A stretch of DNA of 64,000 bases from Monoplex corrugatus (taxonomy: Eukaryota > Mollusca > Gastropoda > Littorinimorpha > Ranellidae), in the NCBI GenBank assembly GCA_030674185.1, contig CM060312.1:24249961-24313960 (forward strand), read 5' to 3'. The translations under genes were made by a program, and so were the position numbers. Position 1 is the first letter of the stretch; the number at the start of each line of letters is the position of its first letter. The notes below the pieces were generated by a model. The model was given only the letters and a program-made list of their open reading frames with translations. It did not search any database and was not told the DNA's origin. Positions 25,961-36,515 of the stretch are shown here, one piece after another.

Positions 25961-26035
25961 GCGGTGAGATCAAGACAGTTTAAAGAACATCGTTATACAC
26001 ACAAAAAAAGATCTATAACATCAGTATAAACCTAC

Positions 26036-26257
26036 ATCAGCGTCAGTCTTGGCCGTGAAGGAAGCCTGGCCAACCCACACTTCCATCTCATAGTTGAACT
26101 CGGCGCCGGCGCTAACCCAGTAGACGCCATTGTTGTTGGTGGCGTCATTCTGGATCATAACGGCTTGCCAGGTGATGTAGATGGAGCTGTGACTCTCGCT
26201 GTCCTTGAAGTTGAAACTGTTGGTCACGTTCCCGAAGTCGATGATGGCACGGTCAAA
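26036..26257 (-). CDS. Exon 8: second half of beta-sandwich unit 1 (74 codons)
   Basis: The acceptor TTTTCCTTCTAG|TTT follows a strong pyrimidine tract and the donor is GAT|GTAGGT, phase 0 at both ends. The peptide contains AIIDFGNVTNSFNF, IYITWQAVMIQND, GVYWVSAGAEFNYE and VWVGQASFTAKTDAD. It covers in one exon what unit 2 splits between exons 10 and 11, without the phase-1 intron after VTN. Sequon NVT is present. Confidence 0.87.
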
Positions 26258-26414
26258 CTAGAAGGAAAAAAAAAACCGCGGGAAAGAAGACAGAGTCATC
26301 GAGTGTTTCAAAATAGCTTCATAAAACGGTAGGTAATACATGAGTGGGGTACCAGATCTCTGATGCACACAGATATATTTATACATACATACATACATAC
26401 ATCATCATCATTCA

Positions 26415-28238
26415 TCATTCTCCTGCCCGTGATGGGCGTAGAGGAGAGATGAGAGACACTCTTGAAGCCAGCCGTCGCCAACCGGTCCTGTCCTCCGCCT
26501 GTCGCACCAGCGTGGGGCCATCCAACCTGGTCCATTCTTTGATGTTGTCCATCCAGCATTTGGCTTGTCGTCCCCTTCGTCTGCCGCCTCCCAGTGTACC
26601 CTGGAGGACCGTTTTGGGCAGTGAGTTGTGGCGTGTGACATGCCCGAACCACGACAGCTTCCTGTTCTTGACTGTTGCCAGGAGGGGTTCTTGTGGGCCT
26701 GCGAGTGTTGTTATTTGGCTCCACACAAAATCGTTTGTCTTCCGATCTTGCCAAGAGATCCCGAGCAAGCGCCTGAAGCATTTAGTTTCAAACGTCTGGA
26801 TTGTCTTGGTGGTCTCTGCTGTCATGGTCCAGCTCTCGCATCCATACAGCAGGATGGGGAGCACCAGGGACTTGTACAGCTTCATCTTCGATGGAAAGCC
26901 GATCTCTCTGCTCTTCCAGATCTTGTTTAGCTTTACCATTGCTGCTGTTGCGATCGCTAGTCTGGTCTTGATTTCTGTTGTAGAGCGACCGTCTTTGGTG
27001 AGAGTGGCGCCAAGGTATTTGAAAGCGTCCACTTCTTCAAGCTGTTGCCCGTTCATGTAGATTTCAGCATGGGTGTTGGTTGTGCTGTTGACCAGGACTT
27101 TGCTTTTTTCTGTGCTCACTTCCATTCCGTGTGCACCTGCACTTTCTTCCAGTCTCATGGTCAGGTCTTGTAGTTCTTCGTTGCTGCCTCCCATCAGGTC
27201 GATGTCATCTGCGAACCTCAGGTTGTTGATGGTTCTTCCTCCGATGGAGACAGTGGAGTGGAAGTCATGGAGGGCTTCACGCATGATGTTCTCCAGGAAG
27301 AGATTGAACAGCACGGGAGAGAGTAGGCAGCCTTGACGGACTCCAACTGTGGTCTTGAAGTAGTCCCCTATCTGGTTGTTGAGGAGAACTGCGCTGCTGG
27401 CAGTGTTATACAGCGCCTGGATGGTTTGGACGAGACCTTCCTCTATGCCAAACTTTCTTAGCACCTGCCACAAACCCTTATGCCACACCCTGTCGAATGC
27501 TTTTTTAAAGTCTATGAAGTTGTGGAACAGGTCTCTCTGATGCTGCAGATGTTTCTCCATCATTATCCGGCAGGTGAAGATCTGTTCTACTGTGCTTCTG
27601 CCCGCCCTAAATCCAGCTTGTTCTTCCGCAAGGTGTTCTTCCGCTTCTTTCTTCAGTCGATTCAATATGACTCTGAGCATGATCTTGCTGGTGTGGCTAA
27701 TGAGACTTATTGTTCTGTAGTTCTGGCATTGGCGCATATTTCCCTTTTTGGGCAGGGGGATGATGAGTGATTGAGTCCATTCTGTGGGCCACTGTTTTGT
27801 CTCCCAGATCTTCTGACAAATCGATGTTACACGAGTGACCAAATCATTCCCTCCATGTTTGAGCAGCTCTGCTAGGATATTGTCTGCTCCAGGTGATTTC
27901 CCTGCTGGTAGGCTGCGGATGGCTTCTTCCACTTCTTCTCTCATCACTGGTAGCGGTGAGGATTCCCTCAATGGTGTTGAGTCCCCCTGAAACAAACTGT
28001 CATCTGGCTGTATTGGGTAGTTGTATAGTTCTTGGCAGTACTGCGTCCATCTGTTCAGAACAGCGGAGCTTTCTGTCAGCAGCTCGCCTGAGGTATCCTC
28101 GATGACTGACGATCTGTTTTGCTGCGTCTTGGTAAGGTTTTTCAGTGTGGTGAAGGCATGTTTGCTGTTTCCTTTTTTCATGCCTTTCTCGATGTTCTCA
28201 CACTGGTTGTTGATCCATTGTTCTTTGGCTTCAATCAT
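26415..28238 (-). CDS. LINE reverse transcriptase region, 607 codons
   Basis: RT motifs in order: AGKSPGADNI (about residue 112), IIPLPKKGNMRQCQNYRTIS, EEQAGFRAGRSTVEQIF, NFIDFKKAFDRVWH (first catalytic Asp), VGVRQGCLLSPVLFNLF, and NNLRFADDIDLM with the catalytic box as FADD in place of the usual YADD (residues about 342-345). These are followed by thumb KYLGATLTKDG, YGCESWTM and a C-terminal RRRGRQAKCWMDN segment as in BovB-type proteins. The ATG at 28238 is probably not the native start: it overlaps the end of the endonuclease frame by 8 nt in a different frame, so the two halves were likely one polyprotein before a single-base indel. Confidence 0.88.
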   Translation of the reverse strand: MIEAKEQWINNQCENIEKGMKKGNSKHAFTTLKNLTKTQQNRSSVIEDTSGELLTESSAVLNRWTQYCQELYNYPIQPDDSLFQGDSTPLRESSPLPVMREEVEEAIRSLPAGKSPGADNILAELLKHGGNDLVTRVTSICQKIWETKQWPTEWTQSLIIPLPKKGNMRQCQNYRTISLISHTSKIMLRVILNRLKKEAEEHLAEEQAGFRAGRSTVEQIFTCRIMMEKHLQHQRDLFHNFIDFKKAFDRVWHKGLWQVLRKFGIEEGLVQTIQALYNTASSAVLLNNQIGDYFKTTVGVRQGCLLSPVLFNLFLENIMREALHDFHSTVSIGGRTINNLRFADDIDLMGGSNEELQDLTMRLEESAGAHGMEVSTEKSKVLVNSTTNTHAEIYMNGQQLEEVDAFKYLGATLTKDGRSTTEIKTRLAIATAAMVKLNKIWKSREIGFPSKMKLYKSLVLPILLYGCESWTMTAETTKTIQTFETKCFRRLLGISWQDRKTNDFVWSQITTLAGPQEPLLATVKNRKLSWFGHVTRHNSLPKTVLQGTLGGGRRRGRQAKCWMDNIKEWTRLDGPTLVRQAEDRTGWRRLASRVSLISPLRPSRAGE

Positions 28239-29481
28239 TTGGCTTCTTCTTTACAAGGTTGTTGGTTTTACGATACTGTGCGGCTTCTTCAGGGCTGGAG
28301 TTTTTCGTCTTCTTCAGTGATCTTCTGTTGTCGCAGAGGTCAAGGATGTCATTTGAGATCCATGCTTGGTGTTTCTTCCTCTGTCGCCCCAGTACCTCCT
28401 CTGCTGTTTCGCGGACTGCCTCACCAAAGTTGTTTGTGAGGTCGTTGATGTTGCTGTCCAGGAAGTTGAGTGCCGCGAACCGCCCCCCGAGCTGTGCCTG
28501 GAATGCCTCTTCTATCTCTGGATCTTTTAGCTTTTCCAGGTCAAACTTGATGCGTGGCTGCGCAGCTTGGTACTTCTTTTTCAATTTGATCTTCATTGTG
28601 AGCAGCACGAGGTCGTGGTCGCTGCCTATATCAGCTCCAGGGTATGTCCTCGTCTTTGCTTTATTAATGCTTGATTTGAAGCGCCGCGGTGTGAGGACAA
28701 AGTCGATCTGGTTGTGAGTCTTTCCGTTCGGCGCATGCCAGGTTGTTCTTCTTGACAGTTTGTGGGGGTAGAGGGTGTTGGCAATGGTGAGCCGTTGGGT
28801 GCAGGCAAACTCCAGAAGGCGAAGTCCCCTGTCATTAGTTTCCCCTGTGCCAAATTGACCCACTGTTCCAGCCCAGTTTTTGTAGGCATCTGGGCCGACT
28901 TTGGCGTTGAAGTCCCCCTGAACTATGATGATGTCTTTCCTGGGGGCTTTTCCGATGGTGTCTTCTATTTTCTCATAGAATTCTTCAACCACCTGGTCTT
29001 CGTGGCTGGTAGTTGGAGCATACACTTGTATGATGGTGATGTTCTTTGGTTTGGCTGACACCCGAATGCTGATGATTCTGCTGTTGACAGGCGTGCAGCT
29101 CATGATGCATCCAATGACTTCTTTGCGTACGATGAAAGCTACGCCATTTTCATGTAGTGACTCTTCGCCACTGTACCACATCTTGTGTCCTTCCTCTGTG
29201 ATTGCTTCTCCGAAGCCTGTCCATCTTACTTCCGATATACCCACAATGTCCCATTGGTAGCGTCTCAGCTCGTGTTCTAGTTCTTTTACTTTGCCGCACT
29301 GATGGAGTGTACGGACATTCCAGGTTCCAATGGTAGCTTTTTCCGTTGGCAGTTTGAATGATGTCTTTGCCCCAGTAGCTGACTTTTCACTTCCACCCTG
29401 GTGCTTGTCAGTGGTAAGCGCGGTCGTTTGTAACCCGGGCCCCGACCGATCCGGTATGTTGTTGGCTATAGTGTCTCTCAT
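28231..29481 (-). CDS. LINE apurinic-like endonuclease region, 416 codons
   Basis: An EEP-fold endonuclease with IGTWNVRTL near the start, DIVGISEVRWTG (catalytic Glu), IIVQGDFNAKVG (D-x-N) and GADIGSDHDLV (SDH) near residue 300; all key residues look intact. Such frames are commonly annotated 'craniofacial development protein 2-like' in animal genomes, but that name reflects BovB ancestry. The frame ends NLVKKKPND-stop at 28231, where the RT frame takes over. ATG at 29481 is the first in frame. Confidence 0.88.
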   Translation of the reverse strand: MRDTIANNIPDRSGPGLQTTALTTDKHQGGSEKSATGAKTSFKLPTEKATIGTWNVRTLHQCGKVKELEHELRRYQWDIVGISEVRWTGFGEAITEEGHKMWYSGEESLHENGVAFIVRKEVIGCIMSCTPVNSRIISIRVSAKPKNITIIQVYAPTTSHEDQVVEEFYEKIEDTIGKAPRKDIIIVQGDFNAKVGPDAYKNWAGTVGQFGTGETNDRGLRLLEFACTQRLTIANTLYPHKLSRRTTWHAPNGKTHNQIDFVLTPRRFKSSINKAKTRTYPGADIGSDHDLVLLTMKIKLKKKYQAAQPRIKFDLEKLKDPEIEEAFQAQLGGRFAALNFLDSNINDLTNNFGEAVRETAEEVLGRQRKKHQAWISNDILDLCDNRRSLKKTKNSSPEEAAQYRKTNNLVKKKPND

Positions 29482-29605
29482 ATCTTTTCTGTGGGCTTAG
29501 GTTAATCCTTGGTGGCGCCAATCCCCTCTCCAAGTCTCCTGCTGTGACAGGTAGTACTGGGCTACAGCTTACCAGTAGCAGACCTCTTTGTCTGACCTGA
29601 CTAAT

Positions 29606-30082
29606 ACATACATACATACATACATACATACATACATACATCCATACATACATACATACAAACAAATAAACAAACAAATCGAACATACATGCATACATAC
29701 ACACACACATACACACATACATACATACATGTATATACACATATACATATTTACATATACATACATACATACTTACGTAATACATACATGCATACATACA
29801 TACAAACATACAAACATACATACATACTACTACATACATACTACATACATACACATACATACATACATACATACATACAAAACTACATACATAATACATA
29901 CATAGACATATATACATACATACATACGTAGGTACGTACGTACGCACGTACGTACATACATACACGTGCGTGTGTGCGTGCGTGCTTGCGTGCTTGCGTG
30001 CGTGCATATGTGCGTGCATACACAAAAACATACATACATACATACATACACACACACATACACACACACATACATACATACA

Positions 30083-30116
<34 letters not shown>

Positions 30117-30306
30117 CACACATACACACATATACGTACATACATACATACATACATACATACATACAAAACTACATACATAATACATACATACAGACAT
30201 ATACATACATACATACATACATACATACATACAAAACTACATACATAATACATACATACATATAAAACTACATACATAATACATACATACATACATACAT
30301 ACATAC
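29606..30306. repeat. (TACA)n tetranucleotide repeat
   Basis: About 700 bp of TACA with CACA, TACG and GCGT variants. A subunit containing ACAAAACTACATACATAATA recurs at 29877, 30167, 30231 and 30266, indicating higher-order duplication. Confidence 0.97.
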
Positions 30307-30424
30307 AACTACATGCAGACGAATGTGAAAATAAAAAAGAATACTGATGATAAAAGACAACATTCTCGTATATTTAGTAACGACAACAAAGCCAGCAATT
30401 ACAAACACATTTCGTAAATACATC

Positions 30425-30640
30425 AGAGCTTTAAGGTTTGGGTTTTCAATTTGTTCAAGGATTCATCACAGTCGGACGATCCATATGCGCTGCAAACAAA
30501 TCTGCCAACAATCATCTGACAGACTTCCTCAGCCTGCCACACAAGGTCTTGAAATGAAGAGGGGAAGGAAGTGATTTATGAAACACTAAGCTGACAACAC
30601 CGGAATGACGGAAACTTTTAAAATGGGCAGCGAACAGGCC
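30425..30640 (-). mobile_element. SINE family 1, truncated
   Basis: 'TTTGTTCAAGGATTCATCAC', 'CTGACAGACTTCCTCAGCCT' and 'AAAATGGGCAGCGAACAGGC' align with the family. The head region is missing and replaced by a T-rich stretch. Confidence 0.75.
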
Positions 30641-31060
30641 TTTCTTTTTTTTTCTTTTTTTTTCTTTTCTTTTTTTTGGTGTTGCCGGTTGATATTCAAT
30701 TCCAGATTTGTAGAAACAATGGCAATAAAAAAAAATTTTTTTATAAATTAGGTAGTCTCGACATAAAGAAATAAATACATTTAAATATTAAATGACAACA
30801 ACAAATTAACATCTTCACATAATCAGTGACTTCAAAAATGACAACACAACAACAAAGAAAAAGATTCAAATTATATGAAGCAACAATGAAACAACAAAAG
30901 CAATAATGTCACAAGAGTCGCAACAACAATAATAACACGAAACATTCACATATGCAACAAAGACAATAACAAACAACAAGAACAACATTAACAGCAAACA
31001 TTTTTCTTTGTATATTCGTCTCAACAACAATAACAAGAAATGACAGTTTTTACACGATTT
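30641..31060. other. T-rich then AAC-rich intron sequence
   Basis: T-run with C interruptions (30643-30677), an unassigned A-rich stretch, and scattered CAACAA triplets. No gene seen. Confidence 0.6.
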
Positions 31061-31095
<35 letters not shown>

Positions 31096-31872
31096 ATCCT
31101 TTGTGTACATTTGACAAAGGTCAGTTGGCCGAAAATTCGCGTCTGTTTTGTTTCGTTAATCAAATTCGTATTTTCATTCAATTTGTGCCTGTTTCTGGTT
31201 TCTACTGGCACATGTGCGACAAAACAATCATCACTATCATCACCATCGCCACCATCACTACCACCACCAACAACAACAACAACACCATCATCACCACCAC
31301 TACATTCAACACCATCACCATCATCACCACCACTACATCCAACAACAACATTAACACATCACTATCAGCAACAGCACCAACCCTACCACCACCACTACCA
31401 TCACCACAACCACCACCACCGCCAACAACAACAGCAACAACAACAATTACAATAATACCATCAACAAGAACAACATAACAACACCCAACAACACCAACAC
31501 CATTATCACCACGAACAACAATAATAACAACACACCAATACCAACAACACCAAGAATACTAACAATAACAAATATAACAACAACACTCACAAACACCATT
31601 AACAACAACAACAGCAACACCATTATCAAAAATAACAACTGCGACAGCAACAACAACACCATCAACAGCAACACCAATACCAAAATCGACAACAACAACG
31701 ACGACAAAAATAACACCAACGACATCAATAACAACAACAACAACAACGACAAAAACAACACCAACGACACCAATAACAACAACGACAAAAACAACACCAA
31801 CGACACCAAAAACAACAACATCACCACCACCATCGCCACCACCAGCAGCAACAACAACAACAACAACAACTC
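31061..31872. repeat. (GTT)n then (AAC)n/(ACC)n trinucleotide repeats
   Basis: A GTT run at 31060-31095, a unique piece at 31096-31230, then AAC, ACC and ATC triplets that end at the donor of exon 7 (31875), within about 5 bp of the coding sequence. Confidence 0.93.
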
Positions 31873-31874
31873 AC

Positions 31875-32159
31875 ATAGACAGTGGACATGTTCTGGGAGT
31901 CCATGACGATCTTGGCGGCCCCGTCATGCTGGAGGTTGTCACCGATGCTGCTGATCTTAACGTCACATAGCATCATGATGATGGTGTCGTTGTCTGGGGC
32001 GAAGAGCTCCACAAGCATGTCCGTGGTAGTCTGTGGGAAGAGGATCTGCAGCTGGAAGGACACCCTGGTGCCCACCCGCATTTCCGTCGTGTTTTCCGAA
32101 TTGCCCGTTTTGGTCAAGGTGAAAGTTACGTTCGGAGGAAGCGTGATTGGGGGAGTCGA
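31875..32159 (-). CDS. Exon 7: first part of beta-sandwich unit 1 (95 codons)
   Basis: The acceptor is TTTCCCCCACAG|TCG and the donor TAT|GTGAGT, phase 0 at both ends. The peptide starts STPPITLPPNVTFTLTKTG, then MRVGTRVSFQLQILFPQ, MLVELFAPDNDTIIMMLCDV, KISSIGDNLQHDG and ends SQNMSTVY. The pattern of a beta-rich segment, T/V-G-T-x-V-x-F, then 'L.F.P.N' and LCDV matches exon 9 plus the first part of exon 10. Four sequons are present (NVT, NTT, NDT, NMS). Confidence 0.9.
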
Positions 32160-32189
32160 CTGTGGGGGAAACAATTTAACCACAATGTT

Positions 32190-32234
32190 GAAAGAGTCTC
32201 TCTGTCTCTCTTTCTCTCTCTTTCTCTCTCTCTC

Positions 32235-32265
<31 letters not shown>

Positions 32266-32380
32266 GTCTCTGTCTTTTTGTCTCTCTCTTCTCTGTCTCT
32301 GTCTCTCTGTCTTCTGTCTCTGTCTCTGTCTTTCTGTCTCTGTCTCTCTCTCTGTCTTTCTGTCCCTGTCTCTCTGTCTG

Positions 32381-32444
<64 letters not shown>

Positions 32445-32455
32445 TCTCTCTTTCC
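32190..32455. repeat. (TC)n microsatellite
   Basis: TCTC with TGTC and TTTC variants, pure near 32395-32440. It starts about 30 bp upstream of exon 7's acceptor and may extend its pyrimidine tract. Confidence 0.95.
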
Positions 32456-32797
32456 TGTCCCATTTTCCACTGCGTTTCTTTGGCCAACAGACTATGAGAT
32501 AATCATGATACTATGGAGTTCCATTCTGGACTGAGACTGCGTGATAAGGCCTGTAATCTTATGTTTCCTTTTTTTTTAATGTTCTGGAGTTAAGCAGGCC
32601 CAAGAGATACAGACACATGTGGTGCTGGTCAGGAGATTTCAGCAACATCCTAAATGACGCATCCGTGAAGCCACAACCCGTCTTTTACCTGACCGCCCCC
32701 CTACCCCCTGGCTCACTCATGAGATTGCCTGTGCAAAACGTGCCCGCCGCAGAGCAGAGCGCCTCCTGACTCGCACCACTCGGACATTAAAAATTGG

Positions 32798-33541
32798 ATG
32801 ACATACAACAAACTTCAGCTAAATGATGACAAGACAGAAGCTATCCTCGTTGGCACCCGTCAGAAACTTTCTCAGCTGCCTCCTCTTTCTCTCCCATTAT
32901 GTAACACATCAGTCCCAATTTCTGATTCAGCTAAAAACCTTGGTGTCTGCATTGACTCTACCCTCTCCATGAACAACTTTGTTTCTCAAACTGCCAGATC
33001 TTGCTACTATCACCTCCATCGTATAAGCCTGATCAGGAAGTATCTCTCTGTGGAAACAACTGCAAAACTCGTTCTCTCCTTCATAATGTCTCGCATTGAC
33101 TATTGCAATTCACTCCTGTCCGGTCTTCCTGCCTCCACCACTCACATCCTACAGCGCATTCAAAACAATGCTGCACGCCTTGTACTCAAAAAGAAAAAAG
33201 CTGACCACATATCTCCTCTCCTGGCACAACTTCACTGGCTCCTTGTATCAAAGCGCATACAGTACAAACTAGACACCATGTGCTACAAAAGCCTCAATAA
33301 CTCAGCCCCCGATTACCTGTCAAGCCTACTTGAGATCTATCTTCCCTCACGTACCCTCCGCTCTGCCTCCGATCCTCTGACTTTTCGCTTTCCACGCACT
33401 AAGCTCAATACCTATGGTCCACGAGCCTTCTCTGTTTCTGGTCCGCTCTCCTGGAACAAACTTCCTCTCTCAGTTCGTCAGCAACCTACTTTTGTCTCCT
33501 TCAAGTCCGCTCTCAAAACTCACCTTTTCTCCTCTGCATAA
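32798..33541 (+). pseudogene. L2-like LINE RT C-terminal frame (247 codons)
   Basis: The frame contains KTEAILVGTRQK, KNLGVCIDSTLSM, VLSFIMSRIDYCNSLLSGLP, ILQRIQNNAARLVL, LHWLLVSKRIQYKL and YGPRAFSVSGPLSWNKLP, the conserved end of L2/CR1 polyproteins, closing at a natural stop (33541). No YADD box is present because of the internal deletion, so it cannot encode an active enzyme. The frame itself has no stop or shift, suggesting limited age. Confidence 0.88.
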
Positions 33542-33671
33542 AATCCTGACCTCACTCAATCCCCTCTGCAGCCTGTCTCCACTCGGAGGGGAATCACATT
33601 GCAATATATAATTGTATATAATATGCTCTCTATAATTTTCCATTGCTTTTATTCTTTCTCCCCATTTATAG

Positions 33672-33672
<1 letters not shown>

Positions 33673-33744
<72 letters not shown>

Positions 33745-33815
33745 TGTGTGCGTGAGTGCGTGTGTGTGCGTGCGTGCGTGCGTGTGTGTGCGTGCGTGCG
33801 TGTGTGTATGTGTCT
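33673..33815. repeat. (GT)n/(GCGT)n microsatellite within LINE 3' UTR
   Basis: GT, then CG, then GT, then GCGT runs, flanked on both sides by LINE 3' UTR sequence. Confidence 0.95.
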
Positions 33816-33899
33816 GTTTCAGCGCTTAGATTTGATTTTATCAAGATTTTGCGCTATATAAATATTGTAATTATTATTATTATGAAACCTGACTGTTTG

Positions 33900-34055
33900 G
33901 TTTTTAGGTCCTTCCAACGAGTCCCTGGCACATTCAAAACTGGGTATGAACAGGGTTAGGGCTGAAAAATCCCACAACGGATGTTCACAAGACTGTTGGG
34001 ATTCAAACCCACAACCTCCCAGTCGGCGGTAATCCGTTGCACTAATTAAAAGAAG
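33900..34055 (-). mobile_element. tRNA-derived SINE (family 2) head
   Basis: The minus strand reads GTGCAACGGATTACCGCCGA then GTGGGTTTGAATCCCAACAG, with a box-B-like GGTTTGAATCCC, followed by 'GATTTTTCAGCCCTAACCCTG'-type body. The body matches the plus-strand copy at 58745-58925 ('GATTTTTCGGCCCTAAC'). Confidence 0.65.
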
Positions 34056-34099
34056 ACAGACGCGTATCGCTATGTGATATTAATAAATAAAAGTAAAGG

Positions 34100-34290
34100 C
34101 TGGACTACAAAGAGAGTTTGGAGTTTACTTAAGACAGATTCATCTTACTGGAACAGTATCTGCCATCTGTCATCTGGTAGACTCCCTGAGCCTTTGCGAA
34201 ACCGTGTACACTGGCAAGGTATTGAAATGGAAGAAACGAATGGGAACAGAAACTATGAAACACGACCAGTCGCTGTGGTGTAGTGGTTAA
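34100..34290 (-). mobile_element. SINE family 1, partial
   Basis: 'GAGAGTTTGGAGTTTACTTAA', 'TAGACTCCCTGAGCCTTTGC' and 'TGGCAAGGTATTGAAATGGA' place it in the family. The head half is missing; 34264-34290 (GTCGCTGTGGTGTAGTGGTT) resembles a tRNA-like A-box head of another SINE. Confidence 0.65.
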
Positions 34291-34324
34291 CGCAAAAAGT
34301 CTGTGATAAAAAATCCACATCGTA

Positions 34325-34665
<341 letters not shown>

Positions 34666-34849
34666 GTACAAACACAAAATTTACAGATAATTATAGCAGT
34701 AATTTTATGTATCCGTTTTATGTCAGCAGATAACGTTTACCTCTATCTTCACTACAGGCTGAATTTATGTGTGCCTGTGTATTTTATTTCAACATACTGG
34801 CCCGTAATGAGTGAACTATTTCCTTGTAGATCACAGCGGATTGGCTTTC

Positions 34850-34975
34850 TCTTGTAATAGAGCAATGGACTGAAGACTAAATGTCTTGTGTTCAGTCACA
34901 GCCTGCAACATAAAATCTGGCCTGTTATGAATGCTCCAATCACTTTGGTGCTGTCAGCTAAAGTGTTTCATAGGT
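34850..34975 (+). mobile_element. SINE family 1 head portion
   Basis: 'GTGTTCAGTCACAGCCTGCAA' then 'TAAAATCTGGCCTGTTATGA' and 'AAAGTGTTTCATAGGT' match the plus-strand copy at 52540-52660. 35000-35440 after it is unassigned. Confidence 0.6.
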
Positions 34976-35454
34976 TTAAAAACATTTTTTAAGGATCATC
35001 GCACTCTGGGAGGTTACCTTTGTGCTCACCTTTTTTCCCGTCCTCTTTTCTACGCCACGTTAATGGCCACAGAAGCTGGCCACAGGTTGTTTGTTTTTTT
35101 ACAATGCAGTGATGATGATGTCGACGAGGATGATAATCATGCTGTGAGATCTTTAACCTGCCCTGAGCAAATGCTATGCTGCACATGCGGAACCCTGAAT
35201 TTATCGTCTCATCTGAAGAAAATAGCACCTGGACTATTACTTAAGACCTAGCACAGGAAGGGGAAAAGGAAAACGAGAAATTCCCCTCTCCGATTCGAAC
35301 CCAGGTTTCTCGTGTCCCAGGCAGATGTTTTAACCATTATGCCCAAATGACTTACGCAAATGTGACGATAAATAGATGCATTAATTTGGCCAGGTGAAGG
35401 TTCTTCCGTAACTGGCTGATGGGATGAAACAGACACACAGGTTTAGTTAATATC

Positions 35455-35755
35455 AATAAACAAAGAAAGGAGTCTGGAGTCTGTTCAATGGGGATTCACC
35501 GTACTAAGACAACACCATAAGCGTCCTATCCAAAACTGCCATCAATTAACTGGCAGACTCCTTCAGCCTGCGCAAAACCCTAAGCACTGGCAAGATCTTA
35601 AAATGAGAAATGGGTTGAAGAGACCTACGAAACACTATACTGACACCACCAGACTGACTGAAGTATTAAGATGGGCAGCGAACGGGCCAGTCTTTATGTA
35701 CAGAGCTCGGATTGAACTCGAAACCTCAGATCTCGAGTCCACGGGTCTACTGAGA
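35455..35755 (-). mobile_element. SINE family 1, nearly complete
   Basis: Contains 'GGAGTCTGGAGTCTGTTCAA', 'CTTCAGCCTGCGCAAAACCC', 'TGGCAAGATCTTAAAATGAG', 'ACACTATACTGACACCACCA' and 'ATTGAACTCGAAACCTCAGA' in the same order as 45700-45995. Confidence 0.8.
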
Positions 35756-36054
35756 GAACCAACCAGTCCGCTTAAAATGATAAAGGTATGAATTTCCTTG
35801 ACAATGCTACAATGCCCGAGGGTTGCTGGGAGACGTGGGAGGGTGCTGGAAATGAATTATTTATTTTTGCTGTTAAACTGTATCGTTAGTAGCGTAAAAA
35901 CATAACTGTTTCAGTTTAATGTTGAAAAAAAAAATCAAACATTCGGCAATGAGCTTTGTGAATATTTTAGTTATATCACTGACTAATGCAGATATGAACC
36001 ATGTGCCTGTAGTGTATGTACAATATGTACATCTTCTTTGTGCGGATTGTTCTG

Positions 36055-36515
36055 ATTTGGTTTGGTTTGGTTTGGTTTGGTTTGGTTCGGTTCGGTTCGG
36101 TTCGGTTCGGTTCGGTTTTGGTTTGGTTCGGCTTGGTTCGGTTTGGTTTGGTTGGTTGGTTCGGTTTGGTTTGTTGTTTGTTGTGTGTTTGTTTTTCTTT
36201 GGTTGGTTGGTTGGTTGGTTGGTTGGTTGGTTGGTTGGTTGGTTGGTTGGTCGGTTTGGTTGGTTGGTTTGGGAGGATTGGGTTGTTTTTGGCATTGTTT
36301 GGTTGGTTGGTTGGTTGGTTGGTTGGTTGGTTGGTTTGGGTGGGTGTTGGTTGGTTGGTTGGTTGGTTGGTTGGTTGGTTGGTTTGGGAGGGTTGTTGTT
36401 TTGGCTTTGGTTGGTTGGTTGGTTGGTTGGTTGGTTGGTTGGTTGGTTGGTTGGTTGGTTGGGTGGGTGGTTGGTTGGTTGGTTGGTTGGTTGGCTGGTT
36501 TCGTTGTTGTTGTTT
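36055..36515. repeat. (GGTTC)n then (TTGG)n repeat
   Basis: GGTTT/GGTTC pentamers at 36060-36160, then long TTGG runs with short interruptions. About 200 bp of unassigned sequence separates it from exon 6. Confidence 0.95.

Larger units (their letters stand above)
26385..29605 (-). mobile_element. RTE/BovB-type LINE (family A), nearly full length
   Basis: It contains endonuclease (28231-29481) and reverse transcriptase (26415-28238) frames in the order typical of RTE elements, an upstream region to about 29600, and a 3' end running into (ATG)n/(TACA)n at 26385-26410. Both flanks are TACATACA repeats, so it probably inserted into a tetranucleotide tract, which hides any target-site duplication. 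It is intronic between exons 7 and 8, in the same orientation as the host gene. Only one frame break is seen in about 3 kb, suggesting a young copy. Confidence 0.88.
32640..33885 (+). mobile_element. L2/CR1-like LINE, internally deleted, with 3' tail
   Basis: About 32700-32790 encodes PPWLTHEIACAKRARRRAER, the endonuclease-RT linker typical of this clade. It passes directly to NWMTYNKLQLNDDKTEAIL, an RT C-terminal segment, so the catalytic core is deleted. The 3' UTR holds a (GT)n run (33673-33810) and ends GCGCTATATAAATATTGTAA then (TTA)n, the usual tail of such elements. Confidence 0.85.

Noticed and set aside
28231..29481. Host craniofacial development protein 2-like gene
   Set aside because: Directly followed by an RT frame and flanked by simple repeats; it is the endonuclease part of an RTE LINE.
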